64,000 bases of DNA, taken from Mycetocola zhadangensis (GTDB taxonomy: Bacteria; Actinomycetota; Actinomycetes; Actinomycetales; Microbacteriaceae). The notes beneath the pieces were generated by a model, which was not told the DNA's origin, did no database searches, and saw only the letters and a list, made by a program, of their open reading frames with translations. The position numbers and the translations under genes are program-made. Shown here one piece after another: positions 17,647 to 25,956 of this stretch; the stretch's first letter is position 1, and each line of letters starts with the position of its first letter. Location: the NCBI RefSeq assembly GCF_003668565.1, contig NZ_RCWJ01000004.1, positions 310,001-374,000 on the forward strand. Reading direction: 5' to 3'.

Positions 17647-18087
17647 ATGGCACGACGCGGGACGAGAAGCAGCACTTTTGCGCGGCGAGCGGTTCGGCAC
17701 GACCGGCACGGCAGGGCACAGCGCAGCCCTGCGACGGGCCCGCACCTGCCGCCGCTGAAGAACCGTATCGACAGTTTCGACATGACGGTCGCGGCCGCCG
17801 CAGACTTCCTCCGCGCAACCTGGCCCGACGAACTCGTCAACGTTCGGTTTGAGGTCGGCAACATGCCGGTGGGCGAGCAAAACGGCGAGGGTGTTGCGCG
17901 GTGGTGGACGAGTGCGGCCGAGCGACGTGTTGTGTTGTATCGGCTACCGATCCAGCGCATGAGCAAGCTCCATCGCGACGATGAGCTGCACCAGCGGATG
18001 ATGATCGAGAGCTGCGTCTTTCGCGCGACAGCTGAGCTCATCGGCAAAGACCCGTGGGACCTCGGTCCCGACCGGTTTCGCTTCTAA
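17647..18087 (+). CDS. Zincin-like metallopeptidase family protein lacking the HExxH motif
   Basis: 146 residues. By position opposite DUF3499 and by its C-terminal shape this resembles the small zincin-like (PF06262-type) proteins of actinobacteria. However, the segment where HExxH is expected reads QRMMIESCVFRATAELIG, with neither histidine, so metallopeptidase activity is unlikely. The first about 40 residues are very basic and low in predicted structure. The family call rests on context and weak similarity; treat the enzymatic label as historical only. Confidence 0.55.
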   Translation: MARRGTRSSTFARRAVRHDRHGRAQRSPATGPHLPPLKNRIDSFDMTVAAAADFLRATWPDELVNVRFEVGNMPVGEQNGEGVARWWTSAAERRVVLYRLPIQRMSKLHRDDELHQRMMIESCVFRATAELIGKDPWDLGPDRFRF

Positions 18088-18124
18088 CCACCCGCACACT
18101 GTCGGCTGGGCGCTGCCCGCCGTC

Positions 18125-19543
18125 CTAGCGCGGGTAGACGGTTACCGGAGTCGCCGACGGATTCGCGGGCTGCACCGCGAACGCGCTGATGCCCGTCGCT
18201 GACTGCACGCTCAACTGCGCAATCGCGCCTTCGGCGCCGGAAATCTGGTAGGACGCTCCTCCGGCCACCGGAAGAGCAACCGAGGTTCCGGCCGGGATCT
18301 TCGCCGTGATGGTCTCCCCCGCCGACGGCTCCAGCTCGACGGTGAGAGCGCGTCGTTCCGGGTTCGCGAGGTGCAGCACCGGGGTTTCCCCCGCCGGAAC
18401 GGCAACCATGACCGCCTCGGGCAGCGCCGTTGACGCCTGGAACCAGGCGAGGTCACTGGACTCACCAACCGCCACCGAGGTCCGTGCACCTGCGACCACC
18501 GGCTGTGTCGACGACACCTCGACGGTGTAGCTGCCGACGGGCAGGTCCCTCAAACTGATTTCGGTGGCGATACCCGCCTCGAGTGCGAACTCAAGCGGCT
18601 GGGGTGATTCGCCGCCCTGCTCGCTCGTGAAGGAAACCGTGACGTCGGCCGGTTCGGTTCCCGGCGCGATCATCCGGAGCGCTGGGTTGTTGTCGTCGTA
18701 GTCCTCGTCGGAAACCACCGGTGCGTTCGGTGCGATGACGATGCCGGACAGGAACTGCTCGTTGGCGGCGGGCGCCGTCGGGGCGACGTACTCAACGCCG
18801 TGCGGTGTGAGACCCCGAACGACACTGTGCTGGATCACGGCAGCAACCTGGCCGCCGCGGCTCGTGACGTGCACCACCGGCGTGATGAGGTTCGGCGCGA
18901 ATGCGGCAAGCGACAACAACTTCTGCTCGCCAGCCTTGACGATAATGCCCTGCGAACCGGGAGCGTCGACAGCGCCGCCCTCACCGAAGATGGCAATGTC
19001 GACGATGGCGTCCGACCGCGTCGGGTTGGTCAGCGCAAGCACGCTCGTTCGCCCGACATCGGTGGATCCACCGACGAGCCAGCTTTCAGCGCTTGGCTCG
19101 GCGCAGGCGCTTGCCGCGAAGCCGCTGAGGTCGCCGAGGGCCGCTGACTGAGACTGCGCGGCTGCGAGCAGAGGTGCGGTCGTGGCATCCGTTGCACTCG
19201 GTTCACTGACAACGATCGGCGAGCCGAAGGCGTCCCCCGCCAGGTTGTTCGGAGCGACGAGCGGGGTCTGAGTCGGCTCGGACTCCGATCCGACGGTGAG
19301 CTCTGCCGCACCGAACGACGAAGCGTTGGATGAACCGTCGCCCGCAAGCTGTACAAGCGGCCCGGCGCACACGCGTGCCTGGTCGGCCGCCGTCGGTGTG
19401 ACCACGGCGCTTGGCACCGCCGCTGTGACGCGCGGCAACTCAAAAGTGCCGACAGCGAACACCGAAGCTCCGGCAATGCCGACGCCGACGATTCCGGCGA
19501 TCAGCCTGCCGCTCGTTTTGGCTACCCGTCGTTTATCGGCCAT
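18125..19543 (-). CDS. DUF5719 family secreted or membrane-anchored protein
   Basis: 472 residues. A single N-terminal hydrophobic segment (about residues 13-31) acts as signal or membrane anchor; the rest is extracytoplasmic, rich in A, S, T, V and P and beta-like. DUF5719 proteins in actinobacteria are encoded directly after the large glycosyltransferase found upstream here, with which the start overlaps by 11 nt. Function unknown; a role in export or assembly of the glycan made by that enzyme is inferred from this coupling. Confidence 0.8.
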   Translation of the reverse strand: MADKRRVAKTSGRLIAGIVGVGIAGASVFAVGTFELPRVTAAVPSAVVTPTAADQARVCAGPLVQLAGDGSSNASSFGAAELTVGSESEPTQTPLVAPNNLAGDAFGSPIVVSEPSATDATTAPLLAAAQSQSAALGDLSGFAASACAEPSAESWLVGGSTDVGRTSVLALTNPTRSDAIVDIAIFGEGGAVDAPGSQGIIVKAGEQKLLSLAAFAPNLITPVVHVTSRGGQVAAVIQHSVVRGLTPHGVEYVAPTAPAANEQFLSGIVIAPNAPVVSDEDYDDNNPALRMIAPGTEPADVTVSFTSEQGGESPQPLEFALEAGIATEISLRDLPVGSYTVEVSSTQPVVAGARTSVAVGESSDLAWFQASTALPEAVMVAVPAGETPVLHLANPERRALTVELEPSAGETITAKIPAGTSVALPVAGGASYQISGAEGAIAQLSVQSATGISAFAVQPANPSATPVTVYPR

Positions 19544-22500
19544 TGCTGTACTCGCTTTCGGTCGCGGCAGTGCGGCTCGCGATCGGGTTGCTTCCTGTTG
19601 TCACGTCTGAGGCGGATGCCACTTGGCCGGCCTCAGTTTCGACGGCTGGCTCGTTGTCAGCGGCGGTGTCGCTGCCGGGCTGGCGATCGGTATCGCTGTC
19701 GCTCCCGGGCTGGGCGTCGGCCTCGGTTTCGCTACGCGGTTCGTCGACAGCGTCGGCACTCCACTCGGGGGATTCGACATTCGGCGAAACCGCGTCGGGA
19801 GTCGCCGCGACGGCTTCTTTCCGGTCCTCGACCTCGGCGTCGTGTGCGATTTCTGCGGCGAGGCTGGCCTCGGCTTCGGCGTCCGCCTTGAGCTCGGCTC
19901 GTTCGGCTCGGGTGAGCCTGCGTGGGCGTTCCCGGACGTCCCTGCGACCGACCGTGCGCGGCGATTCCTCGGCCGCGCGGCGCGATGCCGCAGTGGGAAC
20001 CGAGAGCAACAACGCGAATCCGAACACGATTGCCCAGCCGATCAGGACGGGTGTCGAGAACGGCGAGGAGGGACCGACGGCCGCCGTGGCATCCGTTTCA
20101 CCTTCGAATCGCCAGAGAGTGCCGCGATCCGTGGGTCCGATGTGTGCGAGGACCGGGCTGCTGTCGAGCGCTGCTGAGGCGCGGCTCGACGTTGTGGTTG
20201 CCTCTGGACTCCTTTGCGCATCAGGTTCGACGAAGGCCGGCGAGAGCAGCACGTACTGGACGCCGAGCTCACTCAGCGTCGGGGCGGGGTCGTATCCGCC
20301 CTGCGAGACCAGGTTTCCGGCCAGGGCGGTGACCTGCTCGTCGTTGCTCGTGAGGTTCTCGCCTGTGGTGAGGATGGTCGACTGGTTGTCGAGGGTGTCT
20401 CCGACGCCGCGCACGATGCGAGCGGACACGCCGCCATCGGGCTGCGGGGTGACGATGAGAGTGGCAAGAGCCGGGTTCGTCGACGCCGCCGCCGAGACAT
20501 AGGCGGGAAGTGTGCGACCGTCGCTCGCGACGATGGAGCCTTGCCCGAGCGGGAGAGTCGCGGCCATCGGCACCGCAACCACGACCGCGAGGATCGTGAT
20601 CACGAGTGCGGGTACCGCTGCGCCGCGGCGGATGCTGTCGCAGCCGACGACGGCTGCTCCGGCGAGGCCGAGCCAGTACAGGCTGAGACCGGCGCCGGCC
20701 CAGACGCTGGTCACCGTTGATCCGGTGAGCGAGATCATCAGGGCGGTGGCGCCGACGGCCGTTGCCAGTCCGAGCAGTCCGACGAAGAGCAGAACGGCGG
20801 CACGGGCGCTGCCAGGGAGGAAGAGAGCGAGCAGGGCCATCACGGCGATGGGGGCGAGCAGCACTGGGACCAGCAGCTGCGCGGGCAGCCCGGTGAGGCC
20901 GAGCGCTGTGGTGATCGAGTCCCAGGCCGGGTTGCCGCCCGGCAGGCCGAGAGCGAGTTGCCACCCGGTAGTCGGCGCCGAGCTGACGACAGCGCCAGGG
21001 TCGGCAAGAAGCAGCAGCCAGTGGCCGCGGACGATGCCCTGCTGCCAGATCAGCGGCGCGAACAGCGCTGCCGTTGGGATGACCAGCCAGACGATGCGGG
21101 CAATCTGTCGGCCACTGACGAAGAGCGCAAGCACCCAGATCACGAGGAAGGCCGGGCCGAGCGACGGCGCGGCGGCGATCGTCAGCGCGAGCAGCATCGA
21201 CGCCACGGCAGAGGCCGCCCATGAGCGAGCGGCAACGGAGCCGGCGTAGAACAGCCACGGAAGGAGCAGGTGCACGATGATGGCGGCGGGGCGACCGTCG
21301 ATCAGCGCGGTGAGGAACGGCGGGGCGACGGTCCACAGCACGGCGGCGACAATGCGGTACCCGCTCGATTCGGTGAGCCGGGTCGCCGCGAACCAGCCAC
21401 CGAGGGTGGCCAGCGGCAGGGCCAGCAGCGTGAGCAGGACGAGGGAGTACGATGGGTCCCAGAACGTGACAGCCCCGAGAAGCGCCATCACAACCGAGAA
21501 CGGGTCTGCCGCACCGGTGAAGCCGATGCTGATGTCGCGCCACCCGAAACCGATGTTCTGCCACAGGTCCGCCACGGACGCCGAGAGTGGAAGCATCCCT
21601 CCACCTTCGACAGCGGATGCCGCGAGCAAATTAAAGAAGAGACCAACGCTCACGAGCGCGGAGGCGATGACGACCCAGCCACCGCCGCCGGTGAAAAACC
21701 TGAGGTCGCTTCGCTCGACCGTATAGACCGGAGCACCGGCTTCTCGGCGGAGCAGCCGTCGTCGGCGGACCTCCGCAAGCGGGATTCGGAGCGGCGAAAT
21801 CGCCGACCAGCCCAGCTGCTTTGACGCCTGCAGGTTTTTACGGGCGTGCGCGACGCGGATCGGGCTGAACGCCACGTGGAACGCCGCGGCGAACTCGCCA
21901 CCGACAAGACCGGGGTTCTTCGTGGCGACGCGCCACACGGTGCGCACAATCGCGAGCGGAACGAGGCTCAACCAGTGCAGCCAGACCAGCGCGGCAGGCG
22001 CGTATACGAGCCGACGGTAGAGCTGTGCTCCGCGGGTTTGCCGAGCGCGCTTGCGGTAGGCGCTCGCTTTGCGTGAGCGGGACGGGCCAGCGATGCCGTC
22101 GCCCCCTGTGAAGACCAAAGCCGTGGGGACGACAACGACGCGGTGCCCGGCGAGGCGCACGCGAACGGAGAAATCGAGCGAGTCGTCGGTCGAGCCGAAG
22201 GCCGTGTCGAGACCGGAGGCCTGCTCCCAGACTGCGTGGCGCACGAGCATGCCGGCCGGCGCGGCACCGAGAACGTCGGAGACGGCGTCGTGCTGGCCCT
22301 GGTCGAGTTCCTCACCGACGAGGGAAACCGTGGCGCCGAGCGGGGTAAGTGCCTGACCGAGGGAAACGATGGTTGCGCCGTCGCGGGCATCCATCACCTT
22401 CGGCCCTGCCGCAGCAACCGATGGCGCGACCTCGAGTGCACCGACGAGCCGCTCAAGGGCATCCGGCGCTGGAGTGCTGTCCTGCGCGAGCAGCCAGAGG

Positions 22501-22775
22501 AATTCATCGGGCCCGCCGGACTGCGGGATGACCCGAACACCCTCGGCTAGCGCCGCAGCAAAGTTGAGCCGGTCCCCCGCCTCGACTATCCGGTTCACAC
22601 CGGCCGCTTCAAGCGCCTGGGTGACAGCCGCTGGTGACGCGCAGGCCACAGCGATGATCGAATCGGGCTGCCGCGTCTGGGCGGCGAGGGCGTCAAGGGT
22701 GTCCTGCAGGTGGTGTGAGCCATTAGGGCCGGTGCCATCGTGCACGACAAGGATCGCGGTTACTCGGGGAAACAT
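19533..22775 (-). CDS. Large membrane glycosyltransferase, family 2 catalytic domain
   Basis: 1080 residues. Residues 1-about 240 form a GT2 domain (RVTAILVVHDG start, acidic LLAQDSTPAPD region). About a dozen membrane segments follow from about 375 to 720, then an extracytoplasmic part, one more membrane segment near 920 and a charged tail. The last about 110 residues are acidic with repeated PGSDSDTD-like units. It resembles the actinobacterial multi-spanning GT2 proteins next to DUF5719 and whiB that are thought to act on cell-wall polysaccharide. The ATG follows TAGTCT by 7 nt, which suggests a leaderless message. The substrate is unknown. Confidence 0.85.
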   Translation of the reverse strand: MFPRVTAILVVHDGTGPNGSHHLQDTLDALAAQTRQPDSIIAVACASPAAVTQALEAAGVNRIVEAGDRLNFAAALAEGVRVIPQSGGPDEFLWLLAQDSTPAPDALERLVGALEVAPSVAAAGPKVMDARDGATIVSLGQALTPLGATVSLVGEELDQGQHDAVSDVLGAAPAGMLVRHAVWEQASGLDTAFGSTDDSLDFSVRVRLAGHRVVVVPTALVFTGGDGIAGPSRSRKASAYRKRARQTRGAQLYRRLVYAPAALVWLHWLSLVPLAIVRTVWRVATKNPGLVGGEFAAAFHVAFSPIRVAHARKNLQASKQLGWSAISPLRIPLAEVRRRRLLRREAGAPVYTVERSDLRFFTGGGGWVVIASALVSVGLFFNLLAASAVEGGGMLPLSASVADLWQNIGFGWRDISIGFTGAADPFSVVMALLGAVTFWDPSYSLVLLTLLALPLATLGGWFAATRLTESSGYRIVAAVLWTVAPPFLTALIDGRPAAIIVHLLLPWLFYAGSVAARSWAASAVASMLLALTIAAAPSLGPAFLVIWVLALFVSGRQIARIVWLVIPTAALFAPLIWQQGIVRGHWLLLLADPGAVVSSAPTTGWQLALGLPGGNPAWDSITTALGLTGLPAQLLVPVLLAPIAVMALLALFLPGSARAAVLLFVGLLGLATAVGATALMISLTGSTVTSVWAGAGLSLYWLGLAGAAVVGCDSIRRGAAVPALVITILAVVVAVPMAATLPLGQGSIVASDGRTLPAYVSAAASTNPALATLIVTPQPDGGVSARIVRGVGDTLDNQSTILTTGENLTSNDEQVTALAGNLVSQGGYDPAPTLSELGVQYVLLSPAFVEPDAQRSPEATTTSSRASAALDSSPVLAHIGPTDRGTLWRFEGETDATAAVGPSSPFSTPVLIGWAIVFGFALLLSVPTAASRRAAEESPRTVGRRDVRERPRRLTRAERAELKADAEAEASLAAEIAHDAEVEDRKEAVAATPDAVSPNVESPEWSADAVDEPRSETEADAQPGSDSDTDRQPGSDTAADNEPAVETEAGQVASASDVTTGSNPIASRTAATESEYSNGR

Positions 22776-22909
22776 CGCGTCCAGACTATGTTGACCTTGC
22801 GATCACGCCGCTGACGCTGTCGGCGTGGCACGGATTCGTCCGCCTCGAAGCAGGAGATCCGACGAGTGTCAATGGCCCTCGCGGAAACGAGGCCCCCTCA
22901 GAAGGAAGG

Positions 22910-23227
22910 TTAGACGGCGCGCTTTTTGAGCTTGCGACGCTCGCGCTCGGAAAGGCCACCCCAGATGCCGAACCGCTCATCGTTCTCAAGTGCGTACTCG
23001 AGGCACTGCGAGCGAACCTCGCAGCTCGTGCAGATGCGCTTGGCATCGCGGGTCGAGCCGCCCTTTTCGGGGAAGAAGGCTTCGGGGTCCGTCTGAGCAC
23101 AGAGAGAATCAGACTGCCACGCAAGCGGGTTATCGTCTTCGACCGGCTTCCGGACACCTGGTACTCCGAGTTGTACCGGATCGACGAACCAGTCCTCGGG
23201 AACACCAGAGCGATATTCAGGCGCCAT
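22910..23227 (-). CDS. whiB: WhiB family iron-sulfur transcriptional regulator (WhiB2-like)
   Basis: 105 residues with the four cluster cysteines at positions 43, 66, 69 and 75 (C-x22-C-x2-C-x5-C), the GIWGG turn at 87-91 and a basic tail RERRKLKKR for DNA binding. WhiB2/WhmD-type proteins are needed for septation in mycobacteria and, as WhiB, in Streptomyces. The position next to the GT2/DUF5719 pair and near manA matches the actinobacterial whiB2 neighbourhood. It has a recognisable promoter with an internal 18-bp palindrome upstream. Confidence 0.95.
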   Translation of the reverse strand: MAPEYRSGVPEDWFVDPVQLGVPGVRKPVEDDNPLAWQSDSLCAQTDPEAFFPEKGGSTRDAKRICTSCEVRSQCLEYALENDERFGIWGGLSERERRKLKKRAV

Positions 23228-23273
23228 ATCTCTCTCCCCACTTGTTACCCGTGCGCCACGCGGCGCTACACAT

Positions 23274-23303
23274 AATTACACCTGTGTAATTCGGGTACGT
23301 CAA
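23274..23303 (-). promoter_or_regulatory. Putative whiB promoter with perfect palindrome
   Basis: On the minus strand TTGACG (23298-23303) is followed 18 nt later by GTAATT (23274-23279). The palindrome AATTACAC-CT-GTGTAATT at 23274-23291 is perfect over 8-bp arms and covers the spacer and the -10 region. This placement suits a repressor or autoregulatory site. The binding protein is unknown. Confidence 0.55.
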
Positions 23304-23316
23304 GTCGCAGATAGTA

Positions 23317-23341
23317 AACCCTCAACCCCCAATGGAGGGTT
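23317..23341 (-). terminator. Candidate terminator after galE
   Basis: AACCCTC and GAGGGTT form a 7-bp stem around an 11-nt loop, 34 nt beyond the galE stop on the minus strand. The stem is short and there is no T tract, so this is a modest candidate. Confidence 0.4.
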
Positions 23342-23374
23342 CATCGTGCGTTTACCGGCGTGTCGCGCCTCGGG

Positions 23375-24334
23375 TCAAGCCTTCGACCGTGCGTCCCACG
23401 CACTCTGCACCATGTCGGTGAGCGTGTGGCGCATGGTCCAGTCGAGATCCCGTGCCGCAAGCTCTCCTGATGCCACGATCCGTGCCGGGTCCCCAGCACG
23501 GCGCGGAGCGACCTCCGGGTCGAATTCGATTCCGGTGACCTCGCGCATGGCGGTCATGATCTCGCCGACCGAGACACCGTCACCGGAGCCCAGGTTGTAG
23601 ACGGGCTCGATCGGCTCGCCGGCGTCGAGCCGTCGGGCTGCGGCTACGTGAGAGAGGGCCAGGTCAGCAACGTGGATGTAGTCGCGCACGCAGGTGCCGT
23701 CTGCAGTCGGGTAGTCGTTGCCGTTGATCCGGGGCGTTCGGCCGTCGAGCAGCGCCTCGAACACGAGCGGGAAGAGGTTGTGCGGGCTGGTGTCGTAGAC
23801 GTCCGGGTAGCCGGAGCCGACGACGTTGAAGTAGCGCAGCGAGGTGTGAGCGAGACCCTGGGCGACACCCTGGTCGTGCAGCAGCCACTCGCCAATGAGC
23901 TTGGACTCCCCGTAGGGCGACTCAGGGCTTTTGGCCGTGGCCTCGGTGACGAGGTCAGTGTCGGGCGTGCCATAGACGGCGGCGCTCGAGGAGAAGACGA
24001 CCCGACTCACGCCAACCTCTTCCATGGCGGCGAGCAGCGACAGGGTGCCGGTGACGTTCTGGGCGTAGGTGTGCAGCGGACGCTGCACGGAGACACCGGC
24101 GTACTTGAATCCGGCGACGTGCACCACGCCCGTGACGTTGAAGCGGCGGAAAGTGTCGACGAGGTGACCGCCATCGAGGATGCTCCCCCGAACGAACGGG
24201 ACGCCAGCGGGAACAAACGATTCGTGGCCACTCGAGAGGTCGTCGTAGATGACGACTTCCATCCCCTGCTCGGTGAATGCGCGAACAACGTGCGCTCCGA
24301 TGTATCCAGCTCCGCCAGTGACCAGCCAGGTCAT
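23375..24334 (-). CDS. galE: UDP-glucose 4-epimerase
   Basis: 319 residues. The short-chain dehydrogenase fold is clear: NAD-binding GGAGYIG at residues 7-13, catalytic YGESK with Tyr141 and Lys145, and Ser/Thr in VFSSSAAVYG. It interconverts UDP-glucose and UDP-galactose and so supplies galactose for surface polysaccharides such as those encoded at the right end of the window. The C terminus is complete. Close relatives include UDP-GlcNAc and UDP-glucuronate epimerases, so sugar specificity is inferred from overall similarity. Confidence 0.9.
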   Translation of the reverse strand: MTWLVTGGAGYIGAHVVRAFTEQGMEVVIYDDLSSGHESFVPAGVPFVRGSILDGGHLVDTFRRFNVTGVVHVAGFKYAGVSVQRPLHTYAQNVTGTLSLLAAMEEVGVSRVVFSSSAAVYGTPDTDLVTEATAKSPESPYGESKLIGEWLLHDQGVAQGLAHTSLRYFNVVGSGYPDVYDTSPHNLFPLVFEALLDGRTPRINGNDYPTADGTCVRDYIHVADLALSHVAAARRLDAGEPIEPVYNLGSGDGVSVGEIMTAMREVTGIEFDPEVAPRRAGDPARIVASGELAARDLDWTMRHTLTDMVQSAWDARSKA

Positions 24335-24490
24335 AGTTCCTCCTCGATGCGGGATGCTTCCGCATCCTCGACGAGCCTATGGCACTGGCGAAACCGGAGC
24401 GAGTTCGCGACGTCGCGGAGTCCGTCCCGCACGCCCGCATGGCTTTGCTCCAGACGGCTGTTTCCGCGGCAGCTCGGCCGGTGATTCCCC

Positions 24491-24570
24491 TGCTCGGTCG
24501 CGAACGGCTGGTGGTGTCGCCGCTCGGTCGCAAACGGCTGGTCACCCCCTGCTCGGTCGCGAACGGCTGG
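24491..24570. repeat. Three direct repeats in a geneless stretch downstream of the microprotein gene
   Basis: The 21-mer (T/C)GCTCGGTCGC(G/A)AACGGCTGG occurs at 24491-24511, 24521-24541 and 24550-24570, with a period of 29-30 nt. Outside these copies and the hairpin at 24671-24696 I see nothing recognisable between the galE start (24334) and the microprotein stop (24712); frames spanning the repeats give only the repeated PFATE peptide. Confidence 0.6.
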
Positions 24571-24670
24571 CCGATTCCGAAAACTACGACCCTCTTCGAC
24601 CGAGCAAAGGTGCTTCAGCCATTTGAGTCCGAGCGAGCACCGCGGGCAGCACCCCGAGTGAGCAAGCAAC

Positions 24671-24696
24671 GGCCCGGGTCACAATCGACCCGGGCC
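24671..24696 (-). terminator. Perfect hairpin terminator of the microprotein gene
   Basis: GGCCCGGGTC and GACCCGGGCC are a perfect 10-bp stem with the loop ACAATC, starting 15 nt beyond the stop codon of the 46-residue gene on the minus strand. Its placement supports that gene being a real transcription unit. Confidence 0.75.
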
Positions 24697-24711
24697 GGCA
24701 CAGACGAGGAG

Positions 24712-24852
24712 CTAGACGAGGAAACGGTACTTTTCCATGGGACCCGCACTGCGGGTGGATACGCGACGGTAGCCGTCGCGACGGAGGGCGATCACGCTGG
24801 CGGCGGTCATGAAGAGAACGGCGGCCAGGACGAGAAGCAGTAAAACGATCAT
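24712..24852 (-). CDS. 46-residue single-span membrane microprotein
   Basis: The translation begins MIVLLLLVLAAVLF: one hydrophobic span (residues 2-22), then a basic segment LRRDGYRRVSTR and the tail GPMEKYRFLV. A hydrophobic N terminus followed by RRDGYRRV-like sequence is the form of small actinobacterial membrane proteins of unknown function. The ATG lies 7 nt after TAGATT on the minus strand, so a leaderless message is likely, and a perfect hairpin follows the stop. It is divergent from the GlxA-type regulator and shares an 87-bp start-to-start region with a palindrome and direct repeats. No function is proposed. Confidence 0.65.
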   Translation of the reverse strand: MIVLLLLVLAAVLFMTAASVIALRRDGYRRVSTRSAGPMEKYRFLV

Positions 24853-24875
24853 GGCAGTAAATCTAGGTATTGCCG

Positions 24876-24924
24876 TTTTCTGCCACCAGTGGCAGAATTG
24901 CCAACGTTCGATACTTTTCTGCCA
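24876..24924. promoter_or_regulatory. Operator-like palindrome and direct repeat between microprotein and glxA-type genes
   Basis: A perfect palindrome TTCTGCCAC-CA-GTGGCAGAA spans 24878-24897. The decamer TTTTCTGCCA occurs at 24876-24885 and again at 24915-24924. Palindrome plus repeated half-site in a divergent promoter region suggests a control site for both genes, possibly bound by the AraC-type regulator itself. Confidence 0.6.
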
Positions 24925-24939
24925 GAGCGGAGCATCCGT

Positions 24940-25956
24940 ATGTTGAAGAAAATTGCCCTAGTCGCATTGCCCGATATGGCGCCATTCGAATTCGGTGTGA
25001 TCTGCGAGGTGTTCGGCATCGACCGCGCAGACACCGGTGGGCCGGAATTCGACTTTCGTGTTGTCACCGCAGACCCCGGACCGGTTCGCACCAAACTCGG
25101 TTTCGACATCGTGGTGAACGACGACCTGTCGAGCGCAGCCGACGCTGACCTCATCGCCATCCCCGCGTACTCGGTATCCGGCGGCAAACCCGACCCGCGC
25201 ATCTCGCAGCTCCTCCGAGACGCGGTCGACCGCGGCGCCTGGGTGCTCTCCGTCTGCAGTGGCGCATTCGCCCTCGCCGAGGCCGGCATTCTCGACGGAC
25301 GCCGCAGCACCACCCACTGGATGTACACCGACCAGCTCGCTCGCGAATATCCGCTCACCGACGTCGATCCCGACGTGCTCTTCGTCGAGGACCGCGGCGT
25401 CATCACCGGCGCCGGCACCGCAGCCGGTATCGACGCGTGCCTGCACCTCGTCCGCAAGGAGCTCGGCGCAGCGGCGGCCAACGTCATCGCGCGCCGGATG
25501 GTTGTTCCGCCGCAGCGCGACGGCGGTCAGGCGCAGTTCATCCAGGCGCCGGTGCCCGAGCGGCAGAGCGATTCGTTCGCCGGTGTCACCGAGTGGATGC
25601 TCGCGAACCTCGCCGACGACCTCACGGTCGACGTGCTTGCAGCGAAGGCGCTGATGTCTGAGCGCACCTTTGCGCGCCGGTTCCGCGCCGAGATGGGAGC
25701 GACCCCGGCGGCCTGGCTCAACCGACAACGGCTCATCCGCGCCCAGCACCTGCTCGAGCGCACCGACTACGGGCTCGAGCAGATCGCCTCGGAGAGCGGA
25801 TTCGGTTCGTCGGCCGTGATGCGGCACCACTTCCTCAAGGTGCTGCACACGACGCCGAACGCCTACCGCCGCACGTTCAGTTGCACAGACAGCGACGAGG
25901 AGATGCTCGCCGAGCTACAGGGTGGTGGTCGCCAGGAAGAGTTCACCAGCGCCTGA
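24940..25956 (+). CDS. GlxA-type transcriptional regulator (DJ-1/PfpI domain plus AraC HTH)
   Basis: 338 residues. An N-terminal DJ-1/PfpI-like domain (about 1-180; nucleophile-elbow motif SVCSGAFALAEAG) precedes two AraC-type helix-turn-helix motifs (about 230-320; SERTFARRFR and SESGFGSSAVMRHHF). This is the architecture of GlxA, FtrA and ArgR-type activators of amine and amino-acid catabolism. The ATG at 24940 has GGAG 7 nt upstream; an earlier in-frame GTG at 24889 lies inside a perfect palindrome and was rejected. The 3' end overlaps the convergent manA gene by 42 bp. The ligand is unknown. Confidence 0.88.
   Translation: MLKKIALVALPDMAPFEFGVICEVFGIDRADTGGPEFDFRVVTADPGPVRTKLGFDIVVNDDLSSAADADLIAIPAYSVSGGKPDPRISQLLRDAVDRGAWVLSVCSGAFALAEAGILDGRRSTTHWMYTDQLAREYPLTDVDPDVLFVEDRGVITGAGTAAGIDACLHLVRKELGAAAANVIARRMVVPPQRDGGQAQFIQAPVPERQSDSFAGVTEWMLANLADDLTVDVLAAKALMSERTFARRFRAEMGATPAAWLNRQRLIRAQHLLERTDYGLEQIASESGFGSSAVMRHHFLKVLHTTPNAYRRTFSCTDSDEEMLAELQGGGRQEEFTSA

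Noticed and set aside
19543-20502. 319-codon plus-strand frame opposite the large glycosyltransferase
   Set aside because: Ser/Arg-rich translation typical of the complementary strand of a high-GC gene; no motif.
24331-24669. 112-codon minus-strand frame with repeated PFATE peptide
   Set aside because: It only translates the direct repeats and lacks a ribosome binding site or family match.
24889-24939. Earlier GTG start for the GlxA-type regulator
   Set aside because: It would place coding sequence in a perfect palindrome and repeat region; the ATG at 24940 has a better ribosome binding site.
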